A DNA stretch of 64,000 nt from assembly GCA_031761875.1 (NCBI GenBank), contig CP134492.1:1984001-2048000 (forward strand), given 5' to 3'. The notes beneath the pieces are model-generated. The model was not told the DNA's origin. It searched no databases and was given only the letters and a program-made list of their open reading frames with translations. A program made the position numbers and the translations under genes. Shown in pieces: positions 8,654 through 18,116 of this stretch. The DNA is from Bacillaceae bacterium IKA-2. Its GTDB lineage: Bacteria; Bacillota; Bacilli; Bacillales; Anaerobacillaceae. Position 1 is the stretch's first letter. The number at the start of each line of letters is the position of its first letter.

Positions 8654-9130
8654 ATGTTAACTTTTGAACAAAAACTTACAATAATTGAATCGTACCCGGA
8701 ATTAAAACGTCACGATGTATCGCTAAATCGTGTTAACTTTCATTTTGAGGGAAGTAGTAGTGATAAAATGAATGTCGTTTATCACTTACATCCGAATGGA
8801 AATGGTTTTGTTTATGCTGGAAAATTAAAGGTTCCAAAAAAAGATCCTAAAGGGATGTTAAATATCCGCGATTTTTCAGAAGAAGATTTACGCTCAATCA
8901 TTGAACGCTCGCTTGAATCACTTTTACCAAATGCTATCGAAGAAGAGACAGATCAATTTGAAGAAGAGTTGTGGATGAATAAGGAAAATTTATCACTGAC
9001 TGTAATTAATGAAAAGGATATGTGGAACGTCTACGCTGGTGAGACTCTTGATGGAACGTTTCCTTCTTATAATGAAGCAAAGCAATATTTACTTGAAGAA
9101 GGTTTTAAACCAGGACGCTGCTGGGTCTAA
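8654..9130 (+). CDS. Conserved hypothetical protein, 158 aa
   Basis: A soluble, acidic protein I do not recognise with certainty. The ATG has TTGGAGGCAA upstream and the coding pattern is good, so the gene is real. The N-terminal half (NVVYHLHPNGNGFVYAGKL) looks beta-rich, the middle is helical (SEEDLRSIIERSLESLL), and the C-terminus has a WNVYAGETLDGTFPSYNEAKQYL segment that resembles small DUF-type domains in bacilli. No signal peptide or membrane segment. It is monocistronic. No function is proposed. Confidence 0.75.
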   Translation: MLTFEQKLTIIESYPELKRHDVSLNRVNFHFEGSSSDKMNVVYHLHPNGNGFVYAGKLKVPKKDPKGMLNIRDFSEEDLRSIIERSLESLLPNAIEEETDQFEEELWMNKENLSLTVINEKDMWNVYAGETLDGTFPSYNEAKQYLLEEGFKPGRCWV

Positions 9131-9144
9131 CAAGAAAACCAGCT

Positions 9145-9220
9145 ATGAAGTAACTCAAGGATGTGTCTTGAAGCTAGACAGAAAAAAGAAGAGGTGGTCA
9201 ACGTAATGTGACCATCTCTT
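9145..9220. repeat. Short dispersed repeat, arm B, followed by a hairpin
   Basis: Bases 9145-9177 are the inverse of 7621-7653. Just after it, AGAGGTGGTCA (9190-9200) pairs perfectly with TGACCATCTCT (9209-9219); there is no T tract, so this is a stable RNA hairpin or weak terminator rather than a clear rho-independent terminator. Confidence 0.6.
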
Positions 9221-9505
9221 CCTGCCTTACCCATTCCTTAGTCTTACTTACAATTGGGGCCGAATCGATTACTTATTTCCACACTAACACCTCATTCAGT
9301 CATGTTGAAAACATTCTTGAAATTCTGGTTTCTGTGTGAACAAAACACCACATATTGTATATCAACATCAACTAGTGATGGAATTGGGTTGTGAGGTACA
9401 TTTCTGCCCCTCAAATAATATGATGTCTCAAACAAAACAAAATATGAGATCCATTAATTGGTAAAAAATAAACCGATAAATAATCCAAAAAGAGGTTACA
9501 TCAAA
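9221..9505. other. Intergenic region before dbpA
   Basis: No ORF of note. The region is the leader of dbpA; I see no riboswitch or clear promoter pair in it. Confidence 0.4.
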
Positions 9506-10945
9506 ATGAATAATTTTAACAGCTTACGATTAAGTGAAGAAATTAGTAGAGCTCTGACAAGCTTAAATTATCTGAAACTTACAGAAGTACAAGCTCAAGT
9601 TGTCCCAGCGGCACTTCAAAAAAAAGATCTCGTCGTTAAATCCCAAACAGGAAGTGGCAAGACCGCAGCATTTGGCATTCCTATTTGTGAATTGGTGGAG
9701 TGGGATGAAAATAGACCCCAGGCTCTGATTTTGACACCAACAAGGGAGCTTGCCGTGCAAGTAAAACAGGATATAACAAACATTGGCAGATTTAAACGTA
9801 TTAAAGCTACTGCAGTGTATGGAAAATCCTCTTTTGATAAACAGAAAATAGAGCTAAAGCAAAAATCTCACGTTGTTGTAGGAACACCTGGACGCGTGCT
9901 TGACCATATTGAAAAAAAGACACTTTTATTAGATAAGGTAAAATATCTTATTATTGATGAAGCAGATGAGATGCTTAATATGGGCTTTATTGAACAAGTA
10001 GAAGCGATCATTAACGAGGTTCCCAAAGACAGAGTGACAATGCTGTTTTCTGCAACAATACCAGAACATATTAAAAAACTTAGTGTTAAATATATGCAGG
10101 ATCCAGTTCATATTGAAATTAAAGCAACAGGGATTACGACAGAAAAAATTGATCATTTTATTATTGAAGTATCCGACGAGAATAAGTTTGCGCTACTTAG
10201 AAATGTGACAATTACAGAAAATCCAGATAGTTGCATTATTTTTTGTCGTACCCATGAGCAAGTTGAATCTGTCATTACTGAATTGAATAAATTTGATTAT
10301 CCTTGTGATAAAATCCATGGTGGAATGTATCAGGATGACCGTTTTGCAGTAATGAGTGATTTTAAAAGAGGGGAATTTATTTATTTAGTAGCAACGGATG
10401 TTGCTGCCAGGGGAATTGATATTGAAAACATCAGCCATGTCATCAATTATGACTTACCTTTAGAACGGGAAAGTTATGTTCATCGTACCGGTAGAACTGG
10501 AAGAGCGGGGAAGACAGGAAAAGCAATAACATTTATAACCCCTAATGAAGAGAGAAAGCTAGCAGAAATAGAAGAATATATAGGTTTTAAAATACAAAAA
10601 ATCGATCCGCCTACGCCCGAGGCAGTTGAGAGCGGGAAAGCAGCTTTCGAAGCGAAACTAACCGCCCGTCCGACGATAAAAAAAGATAAAAGTGAAGTGT
10701 TGAATAAAGAAATTTTGAAGTTGTATTTTAACGGGGGAAAGAAAAAGAAGTTAAGAGCTGTTGATTTCGTTGGTACAATTGCCAAGTTAGAAGGAGTAAC
10801 AGCAGATGACATTGGCATTATTGAAATTCAAGATAATGTTACCTATGTTGATATTTTAAATGGCAAAGGTCCGCTAGTTTTAGCAGAAATGAAAACAACA
10901 ACAGTCAAGGGGAAGTTGTTAAAAGTACATAAAGCGAATAAATAA
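9506..10945 (+). CDS. dbpA: DEAD-box RNA helicase DbpA/YxiN
   Basis: A 479-residue ATP-dependent RNA helicase. Motif I SQTGSGKT near residues 46-53, [20 protein letters not shown] near 151-154, SAT, and [10 protein letters not shown] are all intact. The last 75 residues ([20 protein letters not shown] through [11 protein letters not shown]) are the DbpA RNA-binding domain, which in YxiN/DbpA recognises hairpin 92 of 23S rRNA and directs the helicase to 50S assembly. Start: ATG 9506 follows AGAGGT; an in-frame TTG at 9458 would add 16 residues unlike the family. plsC follows 22 bases later, so they are probably co-transcribed. Confidence 0.95.
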   Translation: MNNFNSLRLSEEISRALTSLNYLKLTEVQAQVVPAALQKKDLVVKSQTGSGKTAAFGIPICELVEWDENRPQALILTPTRELAVQVKQDITNIGRFKRIKATAVYGKSSFDKQKIELKQKSHVVVGTPGRVLDHIEKKTLLLDKVKYLIIDEADEMLNMGFIEQVEAIINEVPKDRVTMLFSATIPEHIKKLSVKYMQDPVHIEIKATGITTEKIDHFIIEVSDENKFALLRNVTITENPDSCIIFCRTHEQVESVITELNKFDYPCDKIHGGMYQDDRFAVMSDFKRGEFIYLVATDVAARGIDIENISHVINYDLPLERESYVHRTGRTGRAGKTGKAITFITPNEERKLAEIEEYIGFKIQKIDPPTPEAVESGKAAFEAKLTARPTIKKDKSEVLNKEILKLYFNGGKKKKLRAVDFVGTIAKLEGVTADDIGIIEIQDNVTYVDILNGKGPLVLAEMKTTTVKGKLLKVHKANK

Positions 10946-10967
10946 CTATTTTTAGGAGGGAGCAATA

Positions 10968-11543
10968 ATGATTTATCATATTATCAGATTCGTGGTGGGG
11001 ATGATCATCCGCGTTAAGTACCGGGTAACGATTATAGGCAAGGAAAATATTCCCGAGGGTGGTGTCATTCTAGCAATGAATCATCAAGATTTCTGGGATC
11101 CCTTAATAGTTGGGACGAATACACCGAGAAAGCTTCATATTATGGCGAAAGAAAGTTTATTTAAAAATAAATTATTAGCTTGGACGATTACAGAAATGGG
11201 AGCATTTCCAATTAATCGTGAAAAGGCAGATATTAAATCTCTGAAGCATACATTGAAAATTATCAAAGCAGGAAAGTTATTTTCTCTCTTTATCGAGGGT
11301 TCCAGAAGTAAAACAGGAGAAATGCAGGAACCAAAAAAAGGTGTTGGTTTTATCGTTGCTAAAAGTGGAGCTCCAGTCGTTCCAACTTATATTTATGGGA
11401 CGACAAATAAAAAGTGGTTTAGTAAAGCCGGAGTAATTTTCGGTGAGCCAATTGCGTTCGATGGAGAAACTGATTATGAAAAGATTGCCAATGCAATAGC
11501 GGAGTCAATTAAAAGATTAAAAGATAGAGTTTCTACCACTTAA
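10968..11543 (+). CDS. plsC: 1-acyl-sn-glycerol-3-phosphate acyltransferase
   Basis: A 191-residue PlsC-type enzyme that acylates lysophosphatidic acid at the membrane to give phosphatidic acid. Catalytic box I is NHQDFWD (NHx4D) near residues 38-44, and box III is EGSRSKTGEM; GAPVVPTYIYGT is the conserved later block. An N-terminal hydrophobic stretch can anchor it. TAGGAGGG lies before the ATG. It forms a two-gene unit with dbpA, closed by a strong terminator. Confidence 0.93.
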   Translation: MIYHIIRFVVGMIIRVKYRVTIIGKENIPEGGVILAMNHQDFWDPLIVGTNTPRKLHIMAKESLFKNKLLAWTITEMGAFPINREKADIKSLKHTLKIIKAGKLFSLFIEGSRSKTGEMQEPKKGVGFIVAKSGAPVVPTYIYGTTNKKWFSKAGVIFGEPIAFDGETDYEKIANAIAESIKRLKDRVSTT

Positions 11544-11640
11544 AATTGTCAGTTAGTTTAACAAGTCAAAAATAATTTTAAAAAGCCGAATGAAAAGATT
11601 AAGTAGTTCAGTTAACGTTTAGAAACATTAGAAACAACAC

Positions 11641-11688
11641 AAAAAACCGAGTATGAAATCTCATAGATTTCATACTCGGTTTTTTTTT
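11641..11688. terminator. Bidirectional rho-independent terminator
   Basis: AAAAAACCGAGTATGAAATC pairs with the complementary arm ending ACTCGGTTTTTTTTT. A-rich and T-rich flanks on the two sides let it serve both plsC and the convergent SET-domain gene. Confidence 0.93.
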
Positions 11689-11746
11689 GGTATATGAGTA
11701 AAACTGGCAGTTTGAAAATTCTATAGTAGCTAAGCAGATGTGTCTG

Positions 11747-12187
11747 TTAAGCTTTTTTGTCTTTTTCCTTATAATCTTCACTATCCATATCTTGATCTTC
11801 ATCCTTGTTTTGATCTTTGAGAAACCATAATGGTTCTAGGTTATCAACTTCGCCATTATAGTTAATTAGCACCTCTTGGCCTGCTTTTATATCTGTATAA
11901 GCATAGTATTCAAACGTGTGGTTCGTAAAATTAATATCATAAGTGGCATTGGGTGTATAGGAATGGTTAAACAGCATCCCATAGCCTAAGACGACAGCGG
12001 AATGATTTTTACCATATTCATAGACATAATCAGCTAGTGCAGTTTCTTCGATTAATATATGCTCCTCATTAGGATAAGGAACGACCGGTGCGACATGAAA
12101 TAACACGCCTTTTTTGATATCTTCTGACGCGAATACACCTCGATTAAATTCTCCGGTAGTTAGTGTAGAAGTTTTTACCTCAATCAT
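11747..12187 (-). CDS. SET domain-containing protein
   Basis: A 146-residue protein that is nearly all SET domain. The SAM/lysine-methyltransferase motifs are present: RGVFASEDIKKG at the N-terminus, GMLFNHSYTPNA (the NHS motif) near residues 70-81, and GQEVLINYNGE (the GEEL-x-x-Y motif). This suggests a protein-lysine methyltransferase; substrates of bacterial SET proteins of this size are mostly unknown. AAGGTG lies before the ATG. The C-terminal 18 residues are very acidic and lysine-rich. It is convergent with plsC and monocistronic. Confidence 0.85.
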   Translation of the reverse strand: MIEVKTSTLTTGEFNRGVFASEDIKKGVLFHVAPVVPYPNEEHILIEETALADYVYEYGKNHSAVVLGYGMLFNHSYTPNATYDINFTNHTFEYYAYTDIKAGQEVLINYNGEVDNLEPLWFLKDQNKDEDQDMDSEDYKEKDKKA

Positions 12188-12367
12188 TTACATCACCTTC
12201 ATATTCTATTTAATAAAAAAAATTTAAAAAAATTAATTTTGTGAAATCCAAAAAGTTTGGTCAACTAAGCAATTATTATAACATATGGAACTTAAGGTGG
12301 GGAAATCCTTTTAAAGCTAAATCAATCAATGTATTATTGAAGATATAAGTGTTTATCGAAAATGACC

Positions 12368-12411
12368 GGGTGAATTCCACTCATGTCTGGAGTAACGAGT
12401 GTCCTTCACCC
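12368..12411. other. Hairpin in intergenic region
   Basis: GGGTGAA (12368-12374) pairs with TTCACCC (12405-12411), with CACTC/GAGTG as an inner stem. No T tract. Role unknown; it lies between the SET gene and palindromic repeat copy 2. Confidence 0.5.
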
Positions 12412-12417
12412 CCATGT

Positions 12418-12532
12418 GAATAAATTTCATCATGCAGATTCTGCACCACTAGCATGCTACATATAGTTGAATTATCATTTTCAACATATGTAGCTTGATA
12501 TAGCTAATATATTGGTATTATGAAATTCATTC
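12418..12532. repeat. Palindromic intergenic repeat, copy 2
   Basis: Same family as 280-396, with arms GAATAAATTTCATCAT and ATTATGAAATTCATTC and an inner stem around ACATATAGTTGA/TCAACATATGT. It precedes the yxlE-like gene by about 45 bases. Confidence 0.85.
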
Positions 12533-12576
12533 CATTAATTACATAAAAAAAAAAGAAGTTAGAGAGGTGTTTTATT

Positions 12577-12783
12577 ATGAATGATTTAGCTCTTGATTCA
12601 ACGATGTTGATGTTAATTTTACCGGTTGCTGTTATTCAACTGATTTTAGTAATTGTTGCTTTAATTGACTGGGTGCGGACAGAGGAAACAAACGGACCTA
12701 AGTGGATGTGGTTATTGATTATTTTGCTTGTTAGTTTATTTGGACCTATTTTATATTTCATTATTGGAAGGAAGAATAGTTAA
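12577..12783 (+). CDS. PLD nuclease N-terminal (PLDc_N) domain membrane protein, YxlE-like
   Basis: A 68-residue protein with two membrane helices around the motif DWVRTEETNGPKWMWLL and ending FGPILYFIIGRKNS, the PLDc_N signature. In Bacillus subtilis the equivalent gene, yxlE, lies before yxlF and yxlG and acts as a negative regulator linked to SigY; the same gene order is seen here. The stop codon overlaps the next start by one base (TAATG), so translation is coupled. GAGAGG lies before the ATG. Confidence 0.85.
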   Translation: MNDLALDSTMLMLILPVAVIQLILVIVALIDWVRTEETNGPKWMWLLIILLVSLFGPILYFIIGRKNS

Positions 12784-13691
12784 TGCCGATACTAGCAGTT
12801 GATCACTTAAGTAAATCATTTAACGGAAATCTAGTTGTAAAGGAAGCGACATTTCAGTTTGAGCAAGGTCGCTGCGTTGCCTTACTCGGCCCAAATGGCG
12901 CTGGAAAAACAACAATTTTAAAAATGCTTGCAGGACTATTAAAACCGACAACTGGAAAAATTCAATATCAAGATGAAAAAGCAAATGCCGACTTACGGAA
13001 GTACATTGGTTATTTGCCACAGTATCCTGTATTTCACGATTGGATGACGGGAGCAGAATTTTTGCACTATGTCGGAAAACTTACTCATTTGTCTGACGCC
13101 GAGGCAAAACAAAGAACGACTGAATTATTAGAATTAGTAGGAATTGCTGATGCGAAAAAACAAAGGATCGGTAAGTATTCAGGTGGCATGAAGCAAAGAC
13201 TTGGAATTGCTCAAGCAATTATTCATCGTCCAAAACTACTGCTACTTGATGAACCGGTCTCAGCTCTTGATCCATTTGGACGTCGTGAAGTATTAGAAAT
13301 GATTAAGAAACTGAAGGAAGATACGACGATTCTTTTTTCAACCCATGTCTTAAACGACGCTGAAGAAGTAAGTGACGATGTAATTATCATTAATAATGGT
13401 GAGATTAAAGTAGCAAACAGCCTTGAGCAGTTAAGGAAAGAGCATCAGCAAGCAATGATCTACGTTGAAACAAATGAAGAAGCAAAAAAATATCTAGCAG
13501 AATGGACGAAGTGGGAACTTGTAACAGAAATAATTTTTGAAAACAATACGGCTAAAATTACTGTTACTGATTTAGATCGAGCCAAGCTAATCATTTTAAA
13601 GGAGATAGTAGAAAAAAATATTCCGATTCAAAAATTTGAGGTTGGCAGAACTACCCTCGAAGACTTATTTATAAAGGTGGTGCGAGGATGA
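12783..13691 (+). CDS. ABC transporter ATP-binding protein, YxlF-like
   Basis: A 302-residue ATPase. Walker A GPNGAGKTT near residues 36-44, signature YSGGMKQRLG, Walker B LLLLDEPVSALD and the switch His in STHVLN are intact. The C-terminal 85 residues form the extra domain typical of exporter ATPases of the CcmA/NatA type. It overlaps the YxlE-like gene by one base and the permease by four (ATGA). The set probably exports an antimicrobial or lipid-like compound, but substrate is unknown. Confidence 0.92.
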   Translation: MPILAVDHLSKSFNGNLVVKEATFQFEQGRCVALLGPNGAGKTTILKMLAGLLKPTTGKIQYQDEKANADLRKYIGYLPQYPVFHDWMTGAEFLHYVGKLTHLSDAEAKQRTTELLELVGIADAKKQRIGKYSGGMKQRLGIAQAIIHRPKLLLLDEPVSALDPFGRREVLEMIKKLKEDTTILFSTHVLNDAEEVSDDVIIINNGEIKVANSLEQLRKEHQQAMIYVETNEEAKKYLAEWTKWELVTEIIFENNTAKITVTDLDRAKLIILKEIVEKNIPIQKFEVGRTTLEDLFIKVVRG

Positions 13692-14464
13692 AGCAGTGGC
13701 TAACTTTATTTAATAAAGAATTGTTAGAAATGTGGCGTAATTTCAAATGGATCTGGCTACCGCTTGTATTTATTATTTTAGGGATGACTGATCCGCTAAC
13801 ATCTTTTTATATGCCACTAATCATTGATGCAGTTGGTGGTATGCCAGAAGGAACGATTATTCAAATTCCAACCCCCGCAGCTAATGAAGTGTTGTTGATG
13901 ACTGTAAGTCAATTGAGTACTATTGGAATATTAATTATCGTCCTCGCTTCGATGGGGAGTATTGCAGCTGAGCGAAAAAGTGGTTTAGCGGCAATGATTT
14001 TAGTGAAACCAATTCCGATCATAAAGTACGTAACAGCAAAATGGGCAAGTCTTTTACTGATTGGATTTGTTTGTCTTTTCTTAGGTTACATAACTGGTTG
14101 GTATTATACTTCAATTCTGTTCGCAACAGTTCCGTTTGAGTTATTTTTACAAAGCTACTTTATTTTTGCGATCTGGTTTACGTTTGTATTAACATTAACT
14201 CTTTTCTTTAGTGCTATTTTTAAAGTTGGCGGAATTGCTGGATTTTTAACACTTACAACAGTAGTCGGTCTGTCAATTTTAACTAATGTATTTGGTGACT
14301 TTATGGTTTGGAGTCCGGCGCAATTAACCGATAGTGTTGCGAGTCTGATCATGGTTGGTCATCTGGGTGAGAGTTTTTGGTTATCGGTTACTGCCACTGT
14401 TCTGTTAGTTATAGCGATGTTAACCGGTGCTGCAAAGATCTTTGAAAATAAAGAATTGGAGTAG
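13688..14464 (+). CDS. ABC transporter permease, YxlG-like
   Basis: A 258-residue ABC-2-type permease with about six hydrophobic segments and the AAERKSGLAAMILVKPI segment typical of the NosY/ABC-2 family. It overlaps the ATPase gene by 4 bases, and so completes a yxlEFG-like operon. No sigY, yxlC or yxlD is present in the window, so only the transport half of the B. subtilis operon is conserved here. Confidence 0.88.
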   Translation: MKQWLTLFNKELLEMWRNFKWIWLPLVFIILGMTDPLTSFYMPLIIDAVGGMPEGTIIQIPTPAANEVLLMTVSQLSTIGILIIVLASMGSIAAERKSGLAAMILVKPIPIIKYVTAKWASLLLIGFVCLFLGYITGWYYTSILFATVPFELFLQSYFIFAIWFTFVLTLTLFFSAIFKVGGIAGFLTLTTVVGLSILTNVFGDFMVWSPAQLTDSVASLIMVGHLGESFWLSVTATVLLVIAMLTGAAKIFENKELE

Positions 14465-14645
14465 ATAGACTGATTTATTCCGTTGAAGTGTCATCCTGAA
14501 ATAAAAAATAATCGTTTAAACAAAATAAATCTCTGCAAGGCTTTTTTCATATCATCATGATTAGCCCCTAACCAAAGGTACATTAAGATGATAAATAGCA
14601 GATTCTATGTTAAATTATCAGAAGGCAACTTTAGGGGGACTTAGC

Positions 14646-15092
14646 ATGGATTTTCTAGTAACATCATGGGAGTATATACTTGTGTTTCTCATAGCGGCGA
14701 TACCGGTTGTCGAAATTGCCGTTGTGATTCCAGTAGCTTTGGTTAAAGGTTTAAATCCAATATTAGTCGGTATTTTCGCTTTTTTAGGTAACCTAGCGAC
14801 TGTCTATTTACTGATTGTCTTTTTTGAGAAATATCAACTGTGGCGTGAAAAAAGAAGGCGAAAGCCTAAAAAGAGAAGTAAACGAGCCGTAGAAATTTGG
14901 AATAAATATGGCCTTCCAGGTCTTTCGATATCAGCTCCAATACTGATAGGATCGCATATTGCAGTCATTATAGCACTTGCATTTGGCGCAAAAAAAATCC
15001 TGACAATATTTTGGATGACAATTAGTCTTGGTTTATGGGCAATAGCATTTACTATTGGGTCATATTACGGGGTTGAATGGCTGATAGGGTAA
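14646..15092 (+). CDS. Small multi-drug export protein family (Sm_multidrug_ex)
   Basis: A 148-residue membrane protein with about four helices. FLIAAIPVVEIAVVIPVALVKGL and KYGLPGLSISAPILIGSH are characteristic of the Pfam small multi-drug export family, whose transport role is weakly documented. A basic loop (KRRRKPKKRSKR-like) separates the two halves. I chose ATG 14646 because TTAGGGGGAC lies 8 bases upstream; an in-frame ATG at 14607 has no ribosome site. Confidence 0.82.
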   Translation: MDFLVTSWEYILVFLIAAIPVVEIAVVIPVALVKGLNPILVGIFAFLGNLATVYLLIVFFEKYQLWREKRRRKPKKRSKRAVEIWNKYGLPGLSISAPILIGSHIAVIIALAFGAKKILTIFWMTISLGLWAIAFTIGSYYGVEWLIG

Positions 15093-15213
15093 AGAACAAG
15101 TCATTTATCCTTAAAGAGAGCCACTGCCGCAGTTATATTCAATAATTGCTGAAATCCTATTTTAAAAGAGTCGTTATGACGCTTAATTAAAAAAATATCG
15201 ACAGCAACATTCT

Positions 15214-15268
15214 AAATGCCATCATTTAATTAGATTCAGATTCTAATTCAAATGATGGCATTTTTAAA
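15214..15268 (+). terminator. Long rho-independent terminator
   Basis: AAATGCCATCATTT (15214-15227) pairs with AAATGATGGCATTT (15250-15263), with an inner AATTAGA/TCTAATT stem, then T5. It lies about 120 bases after the export gene. Confidence 0.88.
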
Positions 15269-15419
15269 AATCACCTGTGTCCTATCTTAATTACCATTTT
15301 CAAATAAAGGTGAATATACGATTATTATCGAATAATACCATAATATAACAAATTACTAACTCTGATATTTAGGTTGGTAAAGAGGAAGATTAACTTATAA
15401 TTTTGAGAGGATGATGAAT

Positions 15420-15959
15420 ATGCTTAAGAAAGATCAAACAGCATTTGTTTTAGTTGATGTCCAGGGGAAATTAGCGGAAATGGTCTATGAAAGTGAGTTT
15501 ATGATTGCAAATTTAAAAAAGTTGATTCAAGGCTTGAAAATTCTAGAGATCCCAATTATCTGGCTAGAACAGTATCCAGTGGGATTGGGGGCAACAACTG
15601 AAAAGATCTCTCAATACTTAACGGACCAACTACCAATTCAGAAAATGACTTTTAATGGTTGTAAAAGTGAGGCATTTAGAGATGCTGTAAAAGCAACGGA
15701 ACGTAGCCAAATGCTAGTAGCTGGGATCGAAGCCCACATTTGTGTTTACCAAACAGCATTTGGGTTAAAAAGCATGGGTTATGAGGTTGAAGTGTGTAAA
15801 GATGCGGTATCTTCACGAACGTTAGCTAACAAAGAAATTGGTTTTGAAAAAATTAAAGCTGCTGGAATTGCCCAGACTGGCGTTGAAACAGCTTTATTTG
15901 AGCTAATGGAAATAGCAGAAGGAGATCAGTTTAAACAAATAATTAAATTGCTTAAATAA
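15420..15959 (+). CDS. Isochorismatase family cysteine hydrolase
   Basis: A 179-residue cysteine hydrolase. The catalytic Asp is in AFVLVDVQGK near residue 13, the Lys in PIQKMTFNG, and the Cys in GIEAHICVYQTA, preceded by the typical non-proline cis-peptide-like EAH. Members include nicotinamidases and ureidoacrylate hydrolases, but this sequence belongs to the generic YcaC/isochorismatase-like group, so the substrate is open. Of three closely spaced ATGs, 15420 lies 9 bases after GAGAGG and is preferred over 15411. Confidence 0.87.
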   Translation: MLKKDQTAFVLVDVQGKLAEMVYESEFMIANLKKLIQGLKILEIPIIWLEQYPVGLGATTEKISQYLTDQLPIQKMTFNGCKSEAFRDAVKATERSQMLVAGIEAHICVYQTAFGLKSMGYEVEVCKDAVSSRTLANKEIGFEKIKAAGIAQTGVETALFELMEIAEGDQFKQIIKLLK

Positions 15960-15961
15960 TG

Positions 15962-16013
15962 GAATGAATTTCATAATGCAGATTCCGCGCCACGGGGATA
16001 CTGCATCTAGTTT
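15962..16013. repeat. Palindromic intergenic repeat, copy 3 (left half only)
   Basis: GAATGAATTTCATAATGCAG and the following CGCCACGGGGATACTGCATCTAGTT match the left half of the family; the element then breaks into a T run and the right half is missing. It begins 3 bases after the isochorismatase stop codon. Confidence 0.8.
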
Positions 16014-16184
16014 TTTTTCAATCTATTTTTCCTCGATCCAGCACTGTTTTTAGAGAATTTACCGATTTATCATCATATTTCACAGTAGGGGTAGTTTTTA
16101 CTTTTTAAATATTAGTTTTTTTGAACTATTCATAGTATTATATTATTAGAGTTCCGAAATAAATAATAAAGGGGATAGCTATTT

Positions 16185-17987
16185 ATGGCAAAAAAAACAT
16201 TTAGAAGTGAAGTTCCTGTTGAATTAACTTGGAATTTAGAAGACTTATTTGCATCAACAGAAGCATGGGAAAAAGAACTAAGTGCTGTACAAGCAGATAT
16301 TCCTATGGTTACGCAGTACAAAGGAAGACTTAAAGAAGGGGCACAGGTTTTATTAGATTGCTTAAATGCTCAAGAAGAACTATACAAACGCTTCGTACTA
16401 GTTGCTACATATGCACAATTAAAGCAAACAGAAGATGGAACAAATCCAGAGTCTCAAGGTAATTCATCAAGAACGGGAGCGGTTCTTGCAGCTGGAGAAG
16501 CGGCACTTTCCTTTATTGAATCGGAAATCCTTGCATTACCCTATGGAACGATTGAAAAGTACATAAACGAAAACAAAGGCTTAGCGGATTTTCGTATCAT
16601 GCTAGATGAACTACTAGAAAGAAAACCACATACATTAAGTCCTGAAACGGAAGAAACCTTAGCGGCTTTAGGTCAGGTTCTTTCATCACCATATACAATA
16701 TATGAAACAAGTAAATCGTCGGATATGGATTTCCCATCCTTTAAAGATGATGCGGGGAATGAACTACCGTTAACGTTTGCTTTGTTTGAAGGCCGTTATG
16801 AATTATCAGCAAATGTTGACGTGCGTCGGAACGCTTTTGAAGCTTTTACACATACGTTAAAGCAATATAAAAATACGTTTGCAACTAATTATTCAACAGA
16901 GGTAAAAAAACAAGTGGTTTTATCTCGTCAACGTAAATATGAAAGCGTTACGCATATGTTGCTTCAACCACAACAAGTGACTTTAGAAATGTATCACAAT
17001 CAATTAGACATTATTCAAAAAGAGTTAGCTCCACACATGAGACGTTTTGCTAAGTTAAAAAAACGTGTCCTCGGTTTAGACAAAATGATGTTTTGTGATT
17101 TAAATGCGCCGTTAGATCCAGAATTTAATCCTTCGATATCGTATGAAGAGGCTTCAGAAACAGTTTTGAAATCATTAGAGGTAATGGGTCCTGATTATCA
17201 TGATGTAATGAAAAAAGCATTAACTGAACGGTGGGTTGACTTAGCCGAAAACGTCGGAAAGGCAACAGGTGCTTTTTGTTCTAGTCCATACGGCGTTCAT
17301 CCGTTTATTTTAATAACATGGACAGATATGATGAGAGGTGCATTCACTCTTACTCATGAATTAGGACATGCAGGTCACTTTTATTTTGCAGGTAGTCACC
17401 AACGTTACGTTAATACGCGTCCTTCTCTTTACTTCATTGAAGCGCCATCAACGATTAACGAATTGTTACTCAGTCAGCATTTATTAAAAACAACCGAAGA
17501 TACGCGCATGAAGCGATGGTTATTATTGCAATCGTTAGGCACGTACTATCACAATTTTGTAACTCATTTATTAGAAGCTGAATTACAGCGCCGCGTTTAT
17601 ACGTTAGCTGAAGCTGGAAAACCAATTACTGCAGTGGTACTTTGCGAACAGAAGAAAGAACTTCTTGAGAACTTCTGGGGAGATACAGTGGAAATTGATG
17701 AAGGAGCAAGCCTTACATGGATGCGCCAACCTCATTATTACATGGGCTTATATCCGTATACGTATTCTGCTGGACTTACAGCATCAACAGCTGTTGCACA
17801 GTTAATTGCCGAAGAAGGTCAACCAGCTGTTGATCGTTGGTTAGAAGTATTAAAAGCGGGTGGGACGATGAAGCCACTTGATTTAATGAAGCATGCTGGT
17901 GTTGATATGTCTACACCAGACCCGCTTCGTAAAGCAGTTGCATACGTCGGCTCGTTAATAGATGATTTAGAAAAAAGCTACGAGTAA
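16185..17987 (+). CDS. pepF: Oligoendopeptidase F (peptidase M3B)
   Basis: A 600-residue cytoplasmic zinc metallopeptidase that degrades oligopeptides. The zinc motif HELGHAGHF starts at residue 391, and the downstream Glu ligand lies in FIEAPSTINELL. The N-terminal VPVELTWNLEDLF and C-terminal YMGLYPYTYSAGL segments are family hallmarks. Length matches PepF. AGGGGATAG precedes the ATG. The gene stands alone, with palindromic repeat copy 3 upstream. Confidence 0.96.
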   Translation: MAKKTFRSEVPVELTWNLEDLFASTEAWEKELSAVQADIPMVTQYKGRLKEGAQVLLDCLNAQEELYKRFVLVATYAQLKQTEDGTNPESQGNSSRTGAVLAAGEAALSFIESEILALPYGTIEKYINENKGLADFRIMLDELLERKPHTLSPETEETLAALGQVLSSPYTIYETSKSSDMDFPSFKDDAGNELPLTFALFEGRYELSANVDVRRNAFEAFTHTLKQYKNTFATNYSTEVKKQVVLSRQRKYESVTHMLLQPQQVTLEMYHNQLDIIQKELAPHMRRFAKLKKRVLGLDKMMFCDLNAPLDPEFNPSISYEEASETVLKSLEVMGPDYHDVMKKALTERWVDLAENVGKATGAFCSSPYGVHPFILITWTDMMRGAFTLTHELGHAGHFYFAGSHQRYVNTRPSLYFIEAPSTINELLLSQHLLKTTEDTRMKRWLLLQSLGTYYHNFVTHLLEAELQRRVYTLAEAGKPITAVVLCEQKKELLENFWGDTVEIDEGASLTWMRQPHYYMGLYPYTYSAGLTASTAVAQLIAEEGQPAVDRWLEVLKAGGTMKPLDLMKHAGVDMSTPDPLRKAVAYVGSLIDDLEKSYE

Positions 17988-18116
17988 AAAAATCAAAATA
18001 GAGATAGAGATAGTCTAAATAGTGGATATCTCTGTCTTGGTTTTGTTTTTTAATGCTTGAATCAGCACTAGTGAATTTGATAATATTGGTCTATTTCAAA
18101 GAAAAAGAGGTATCAA

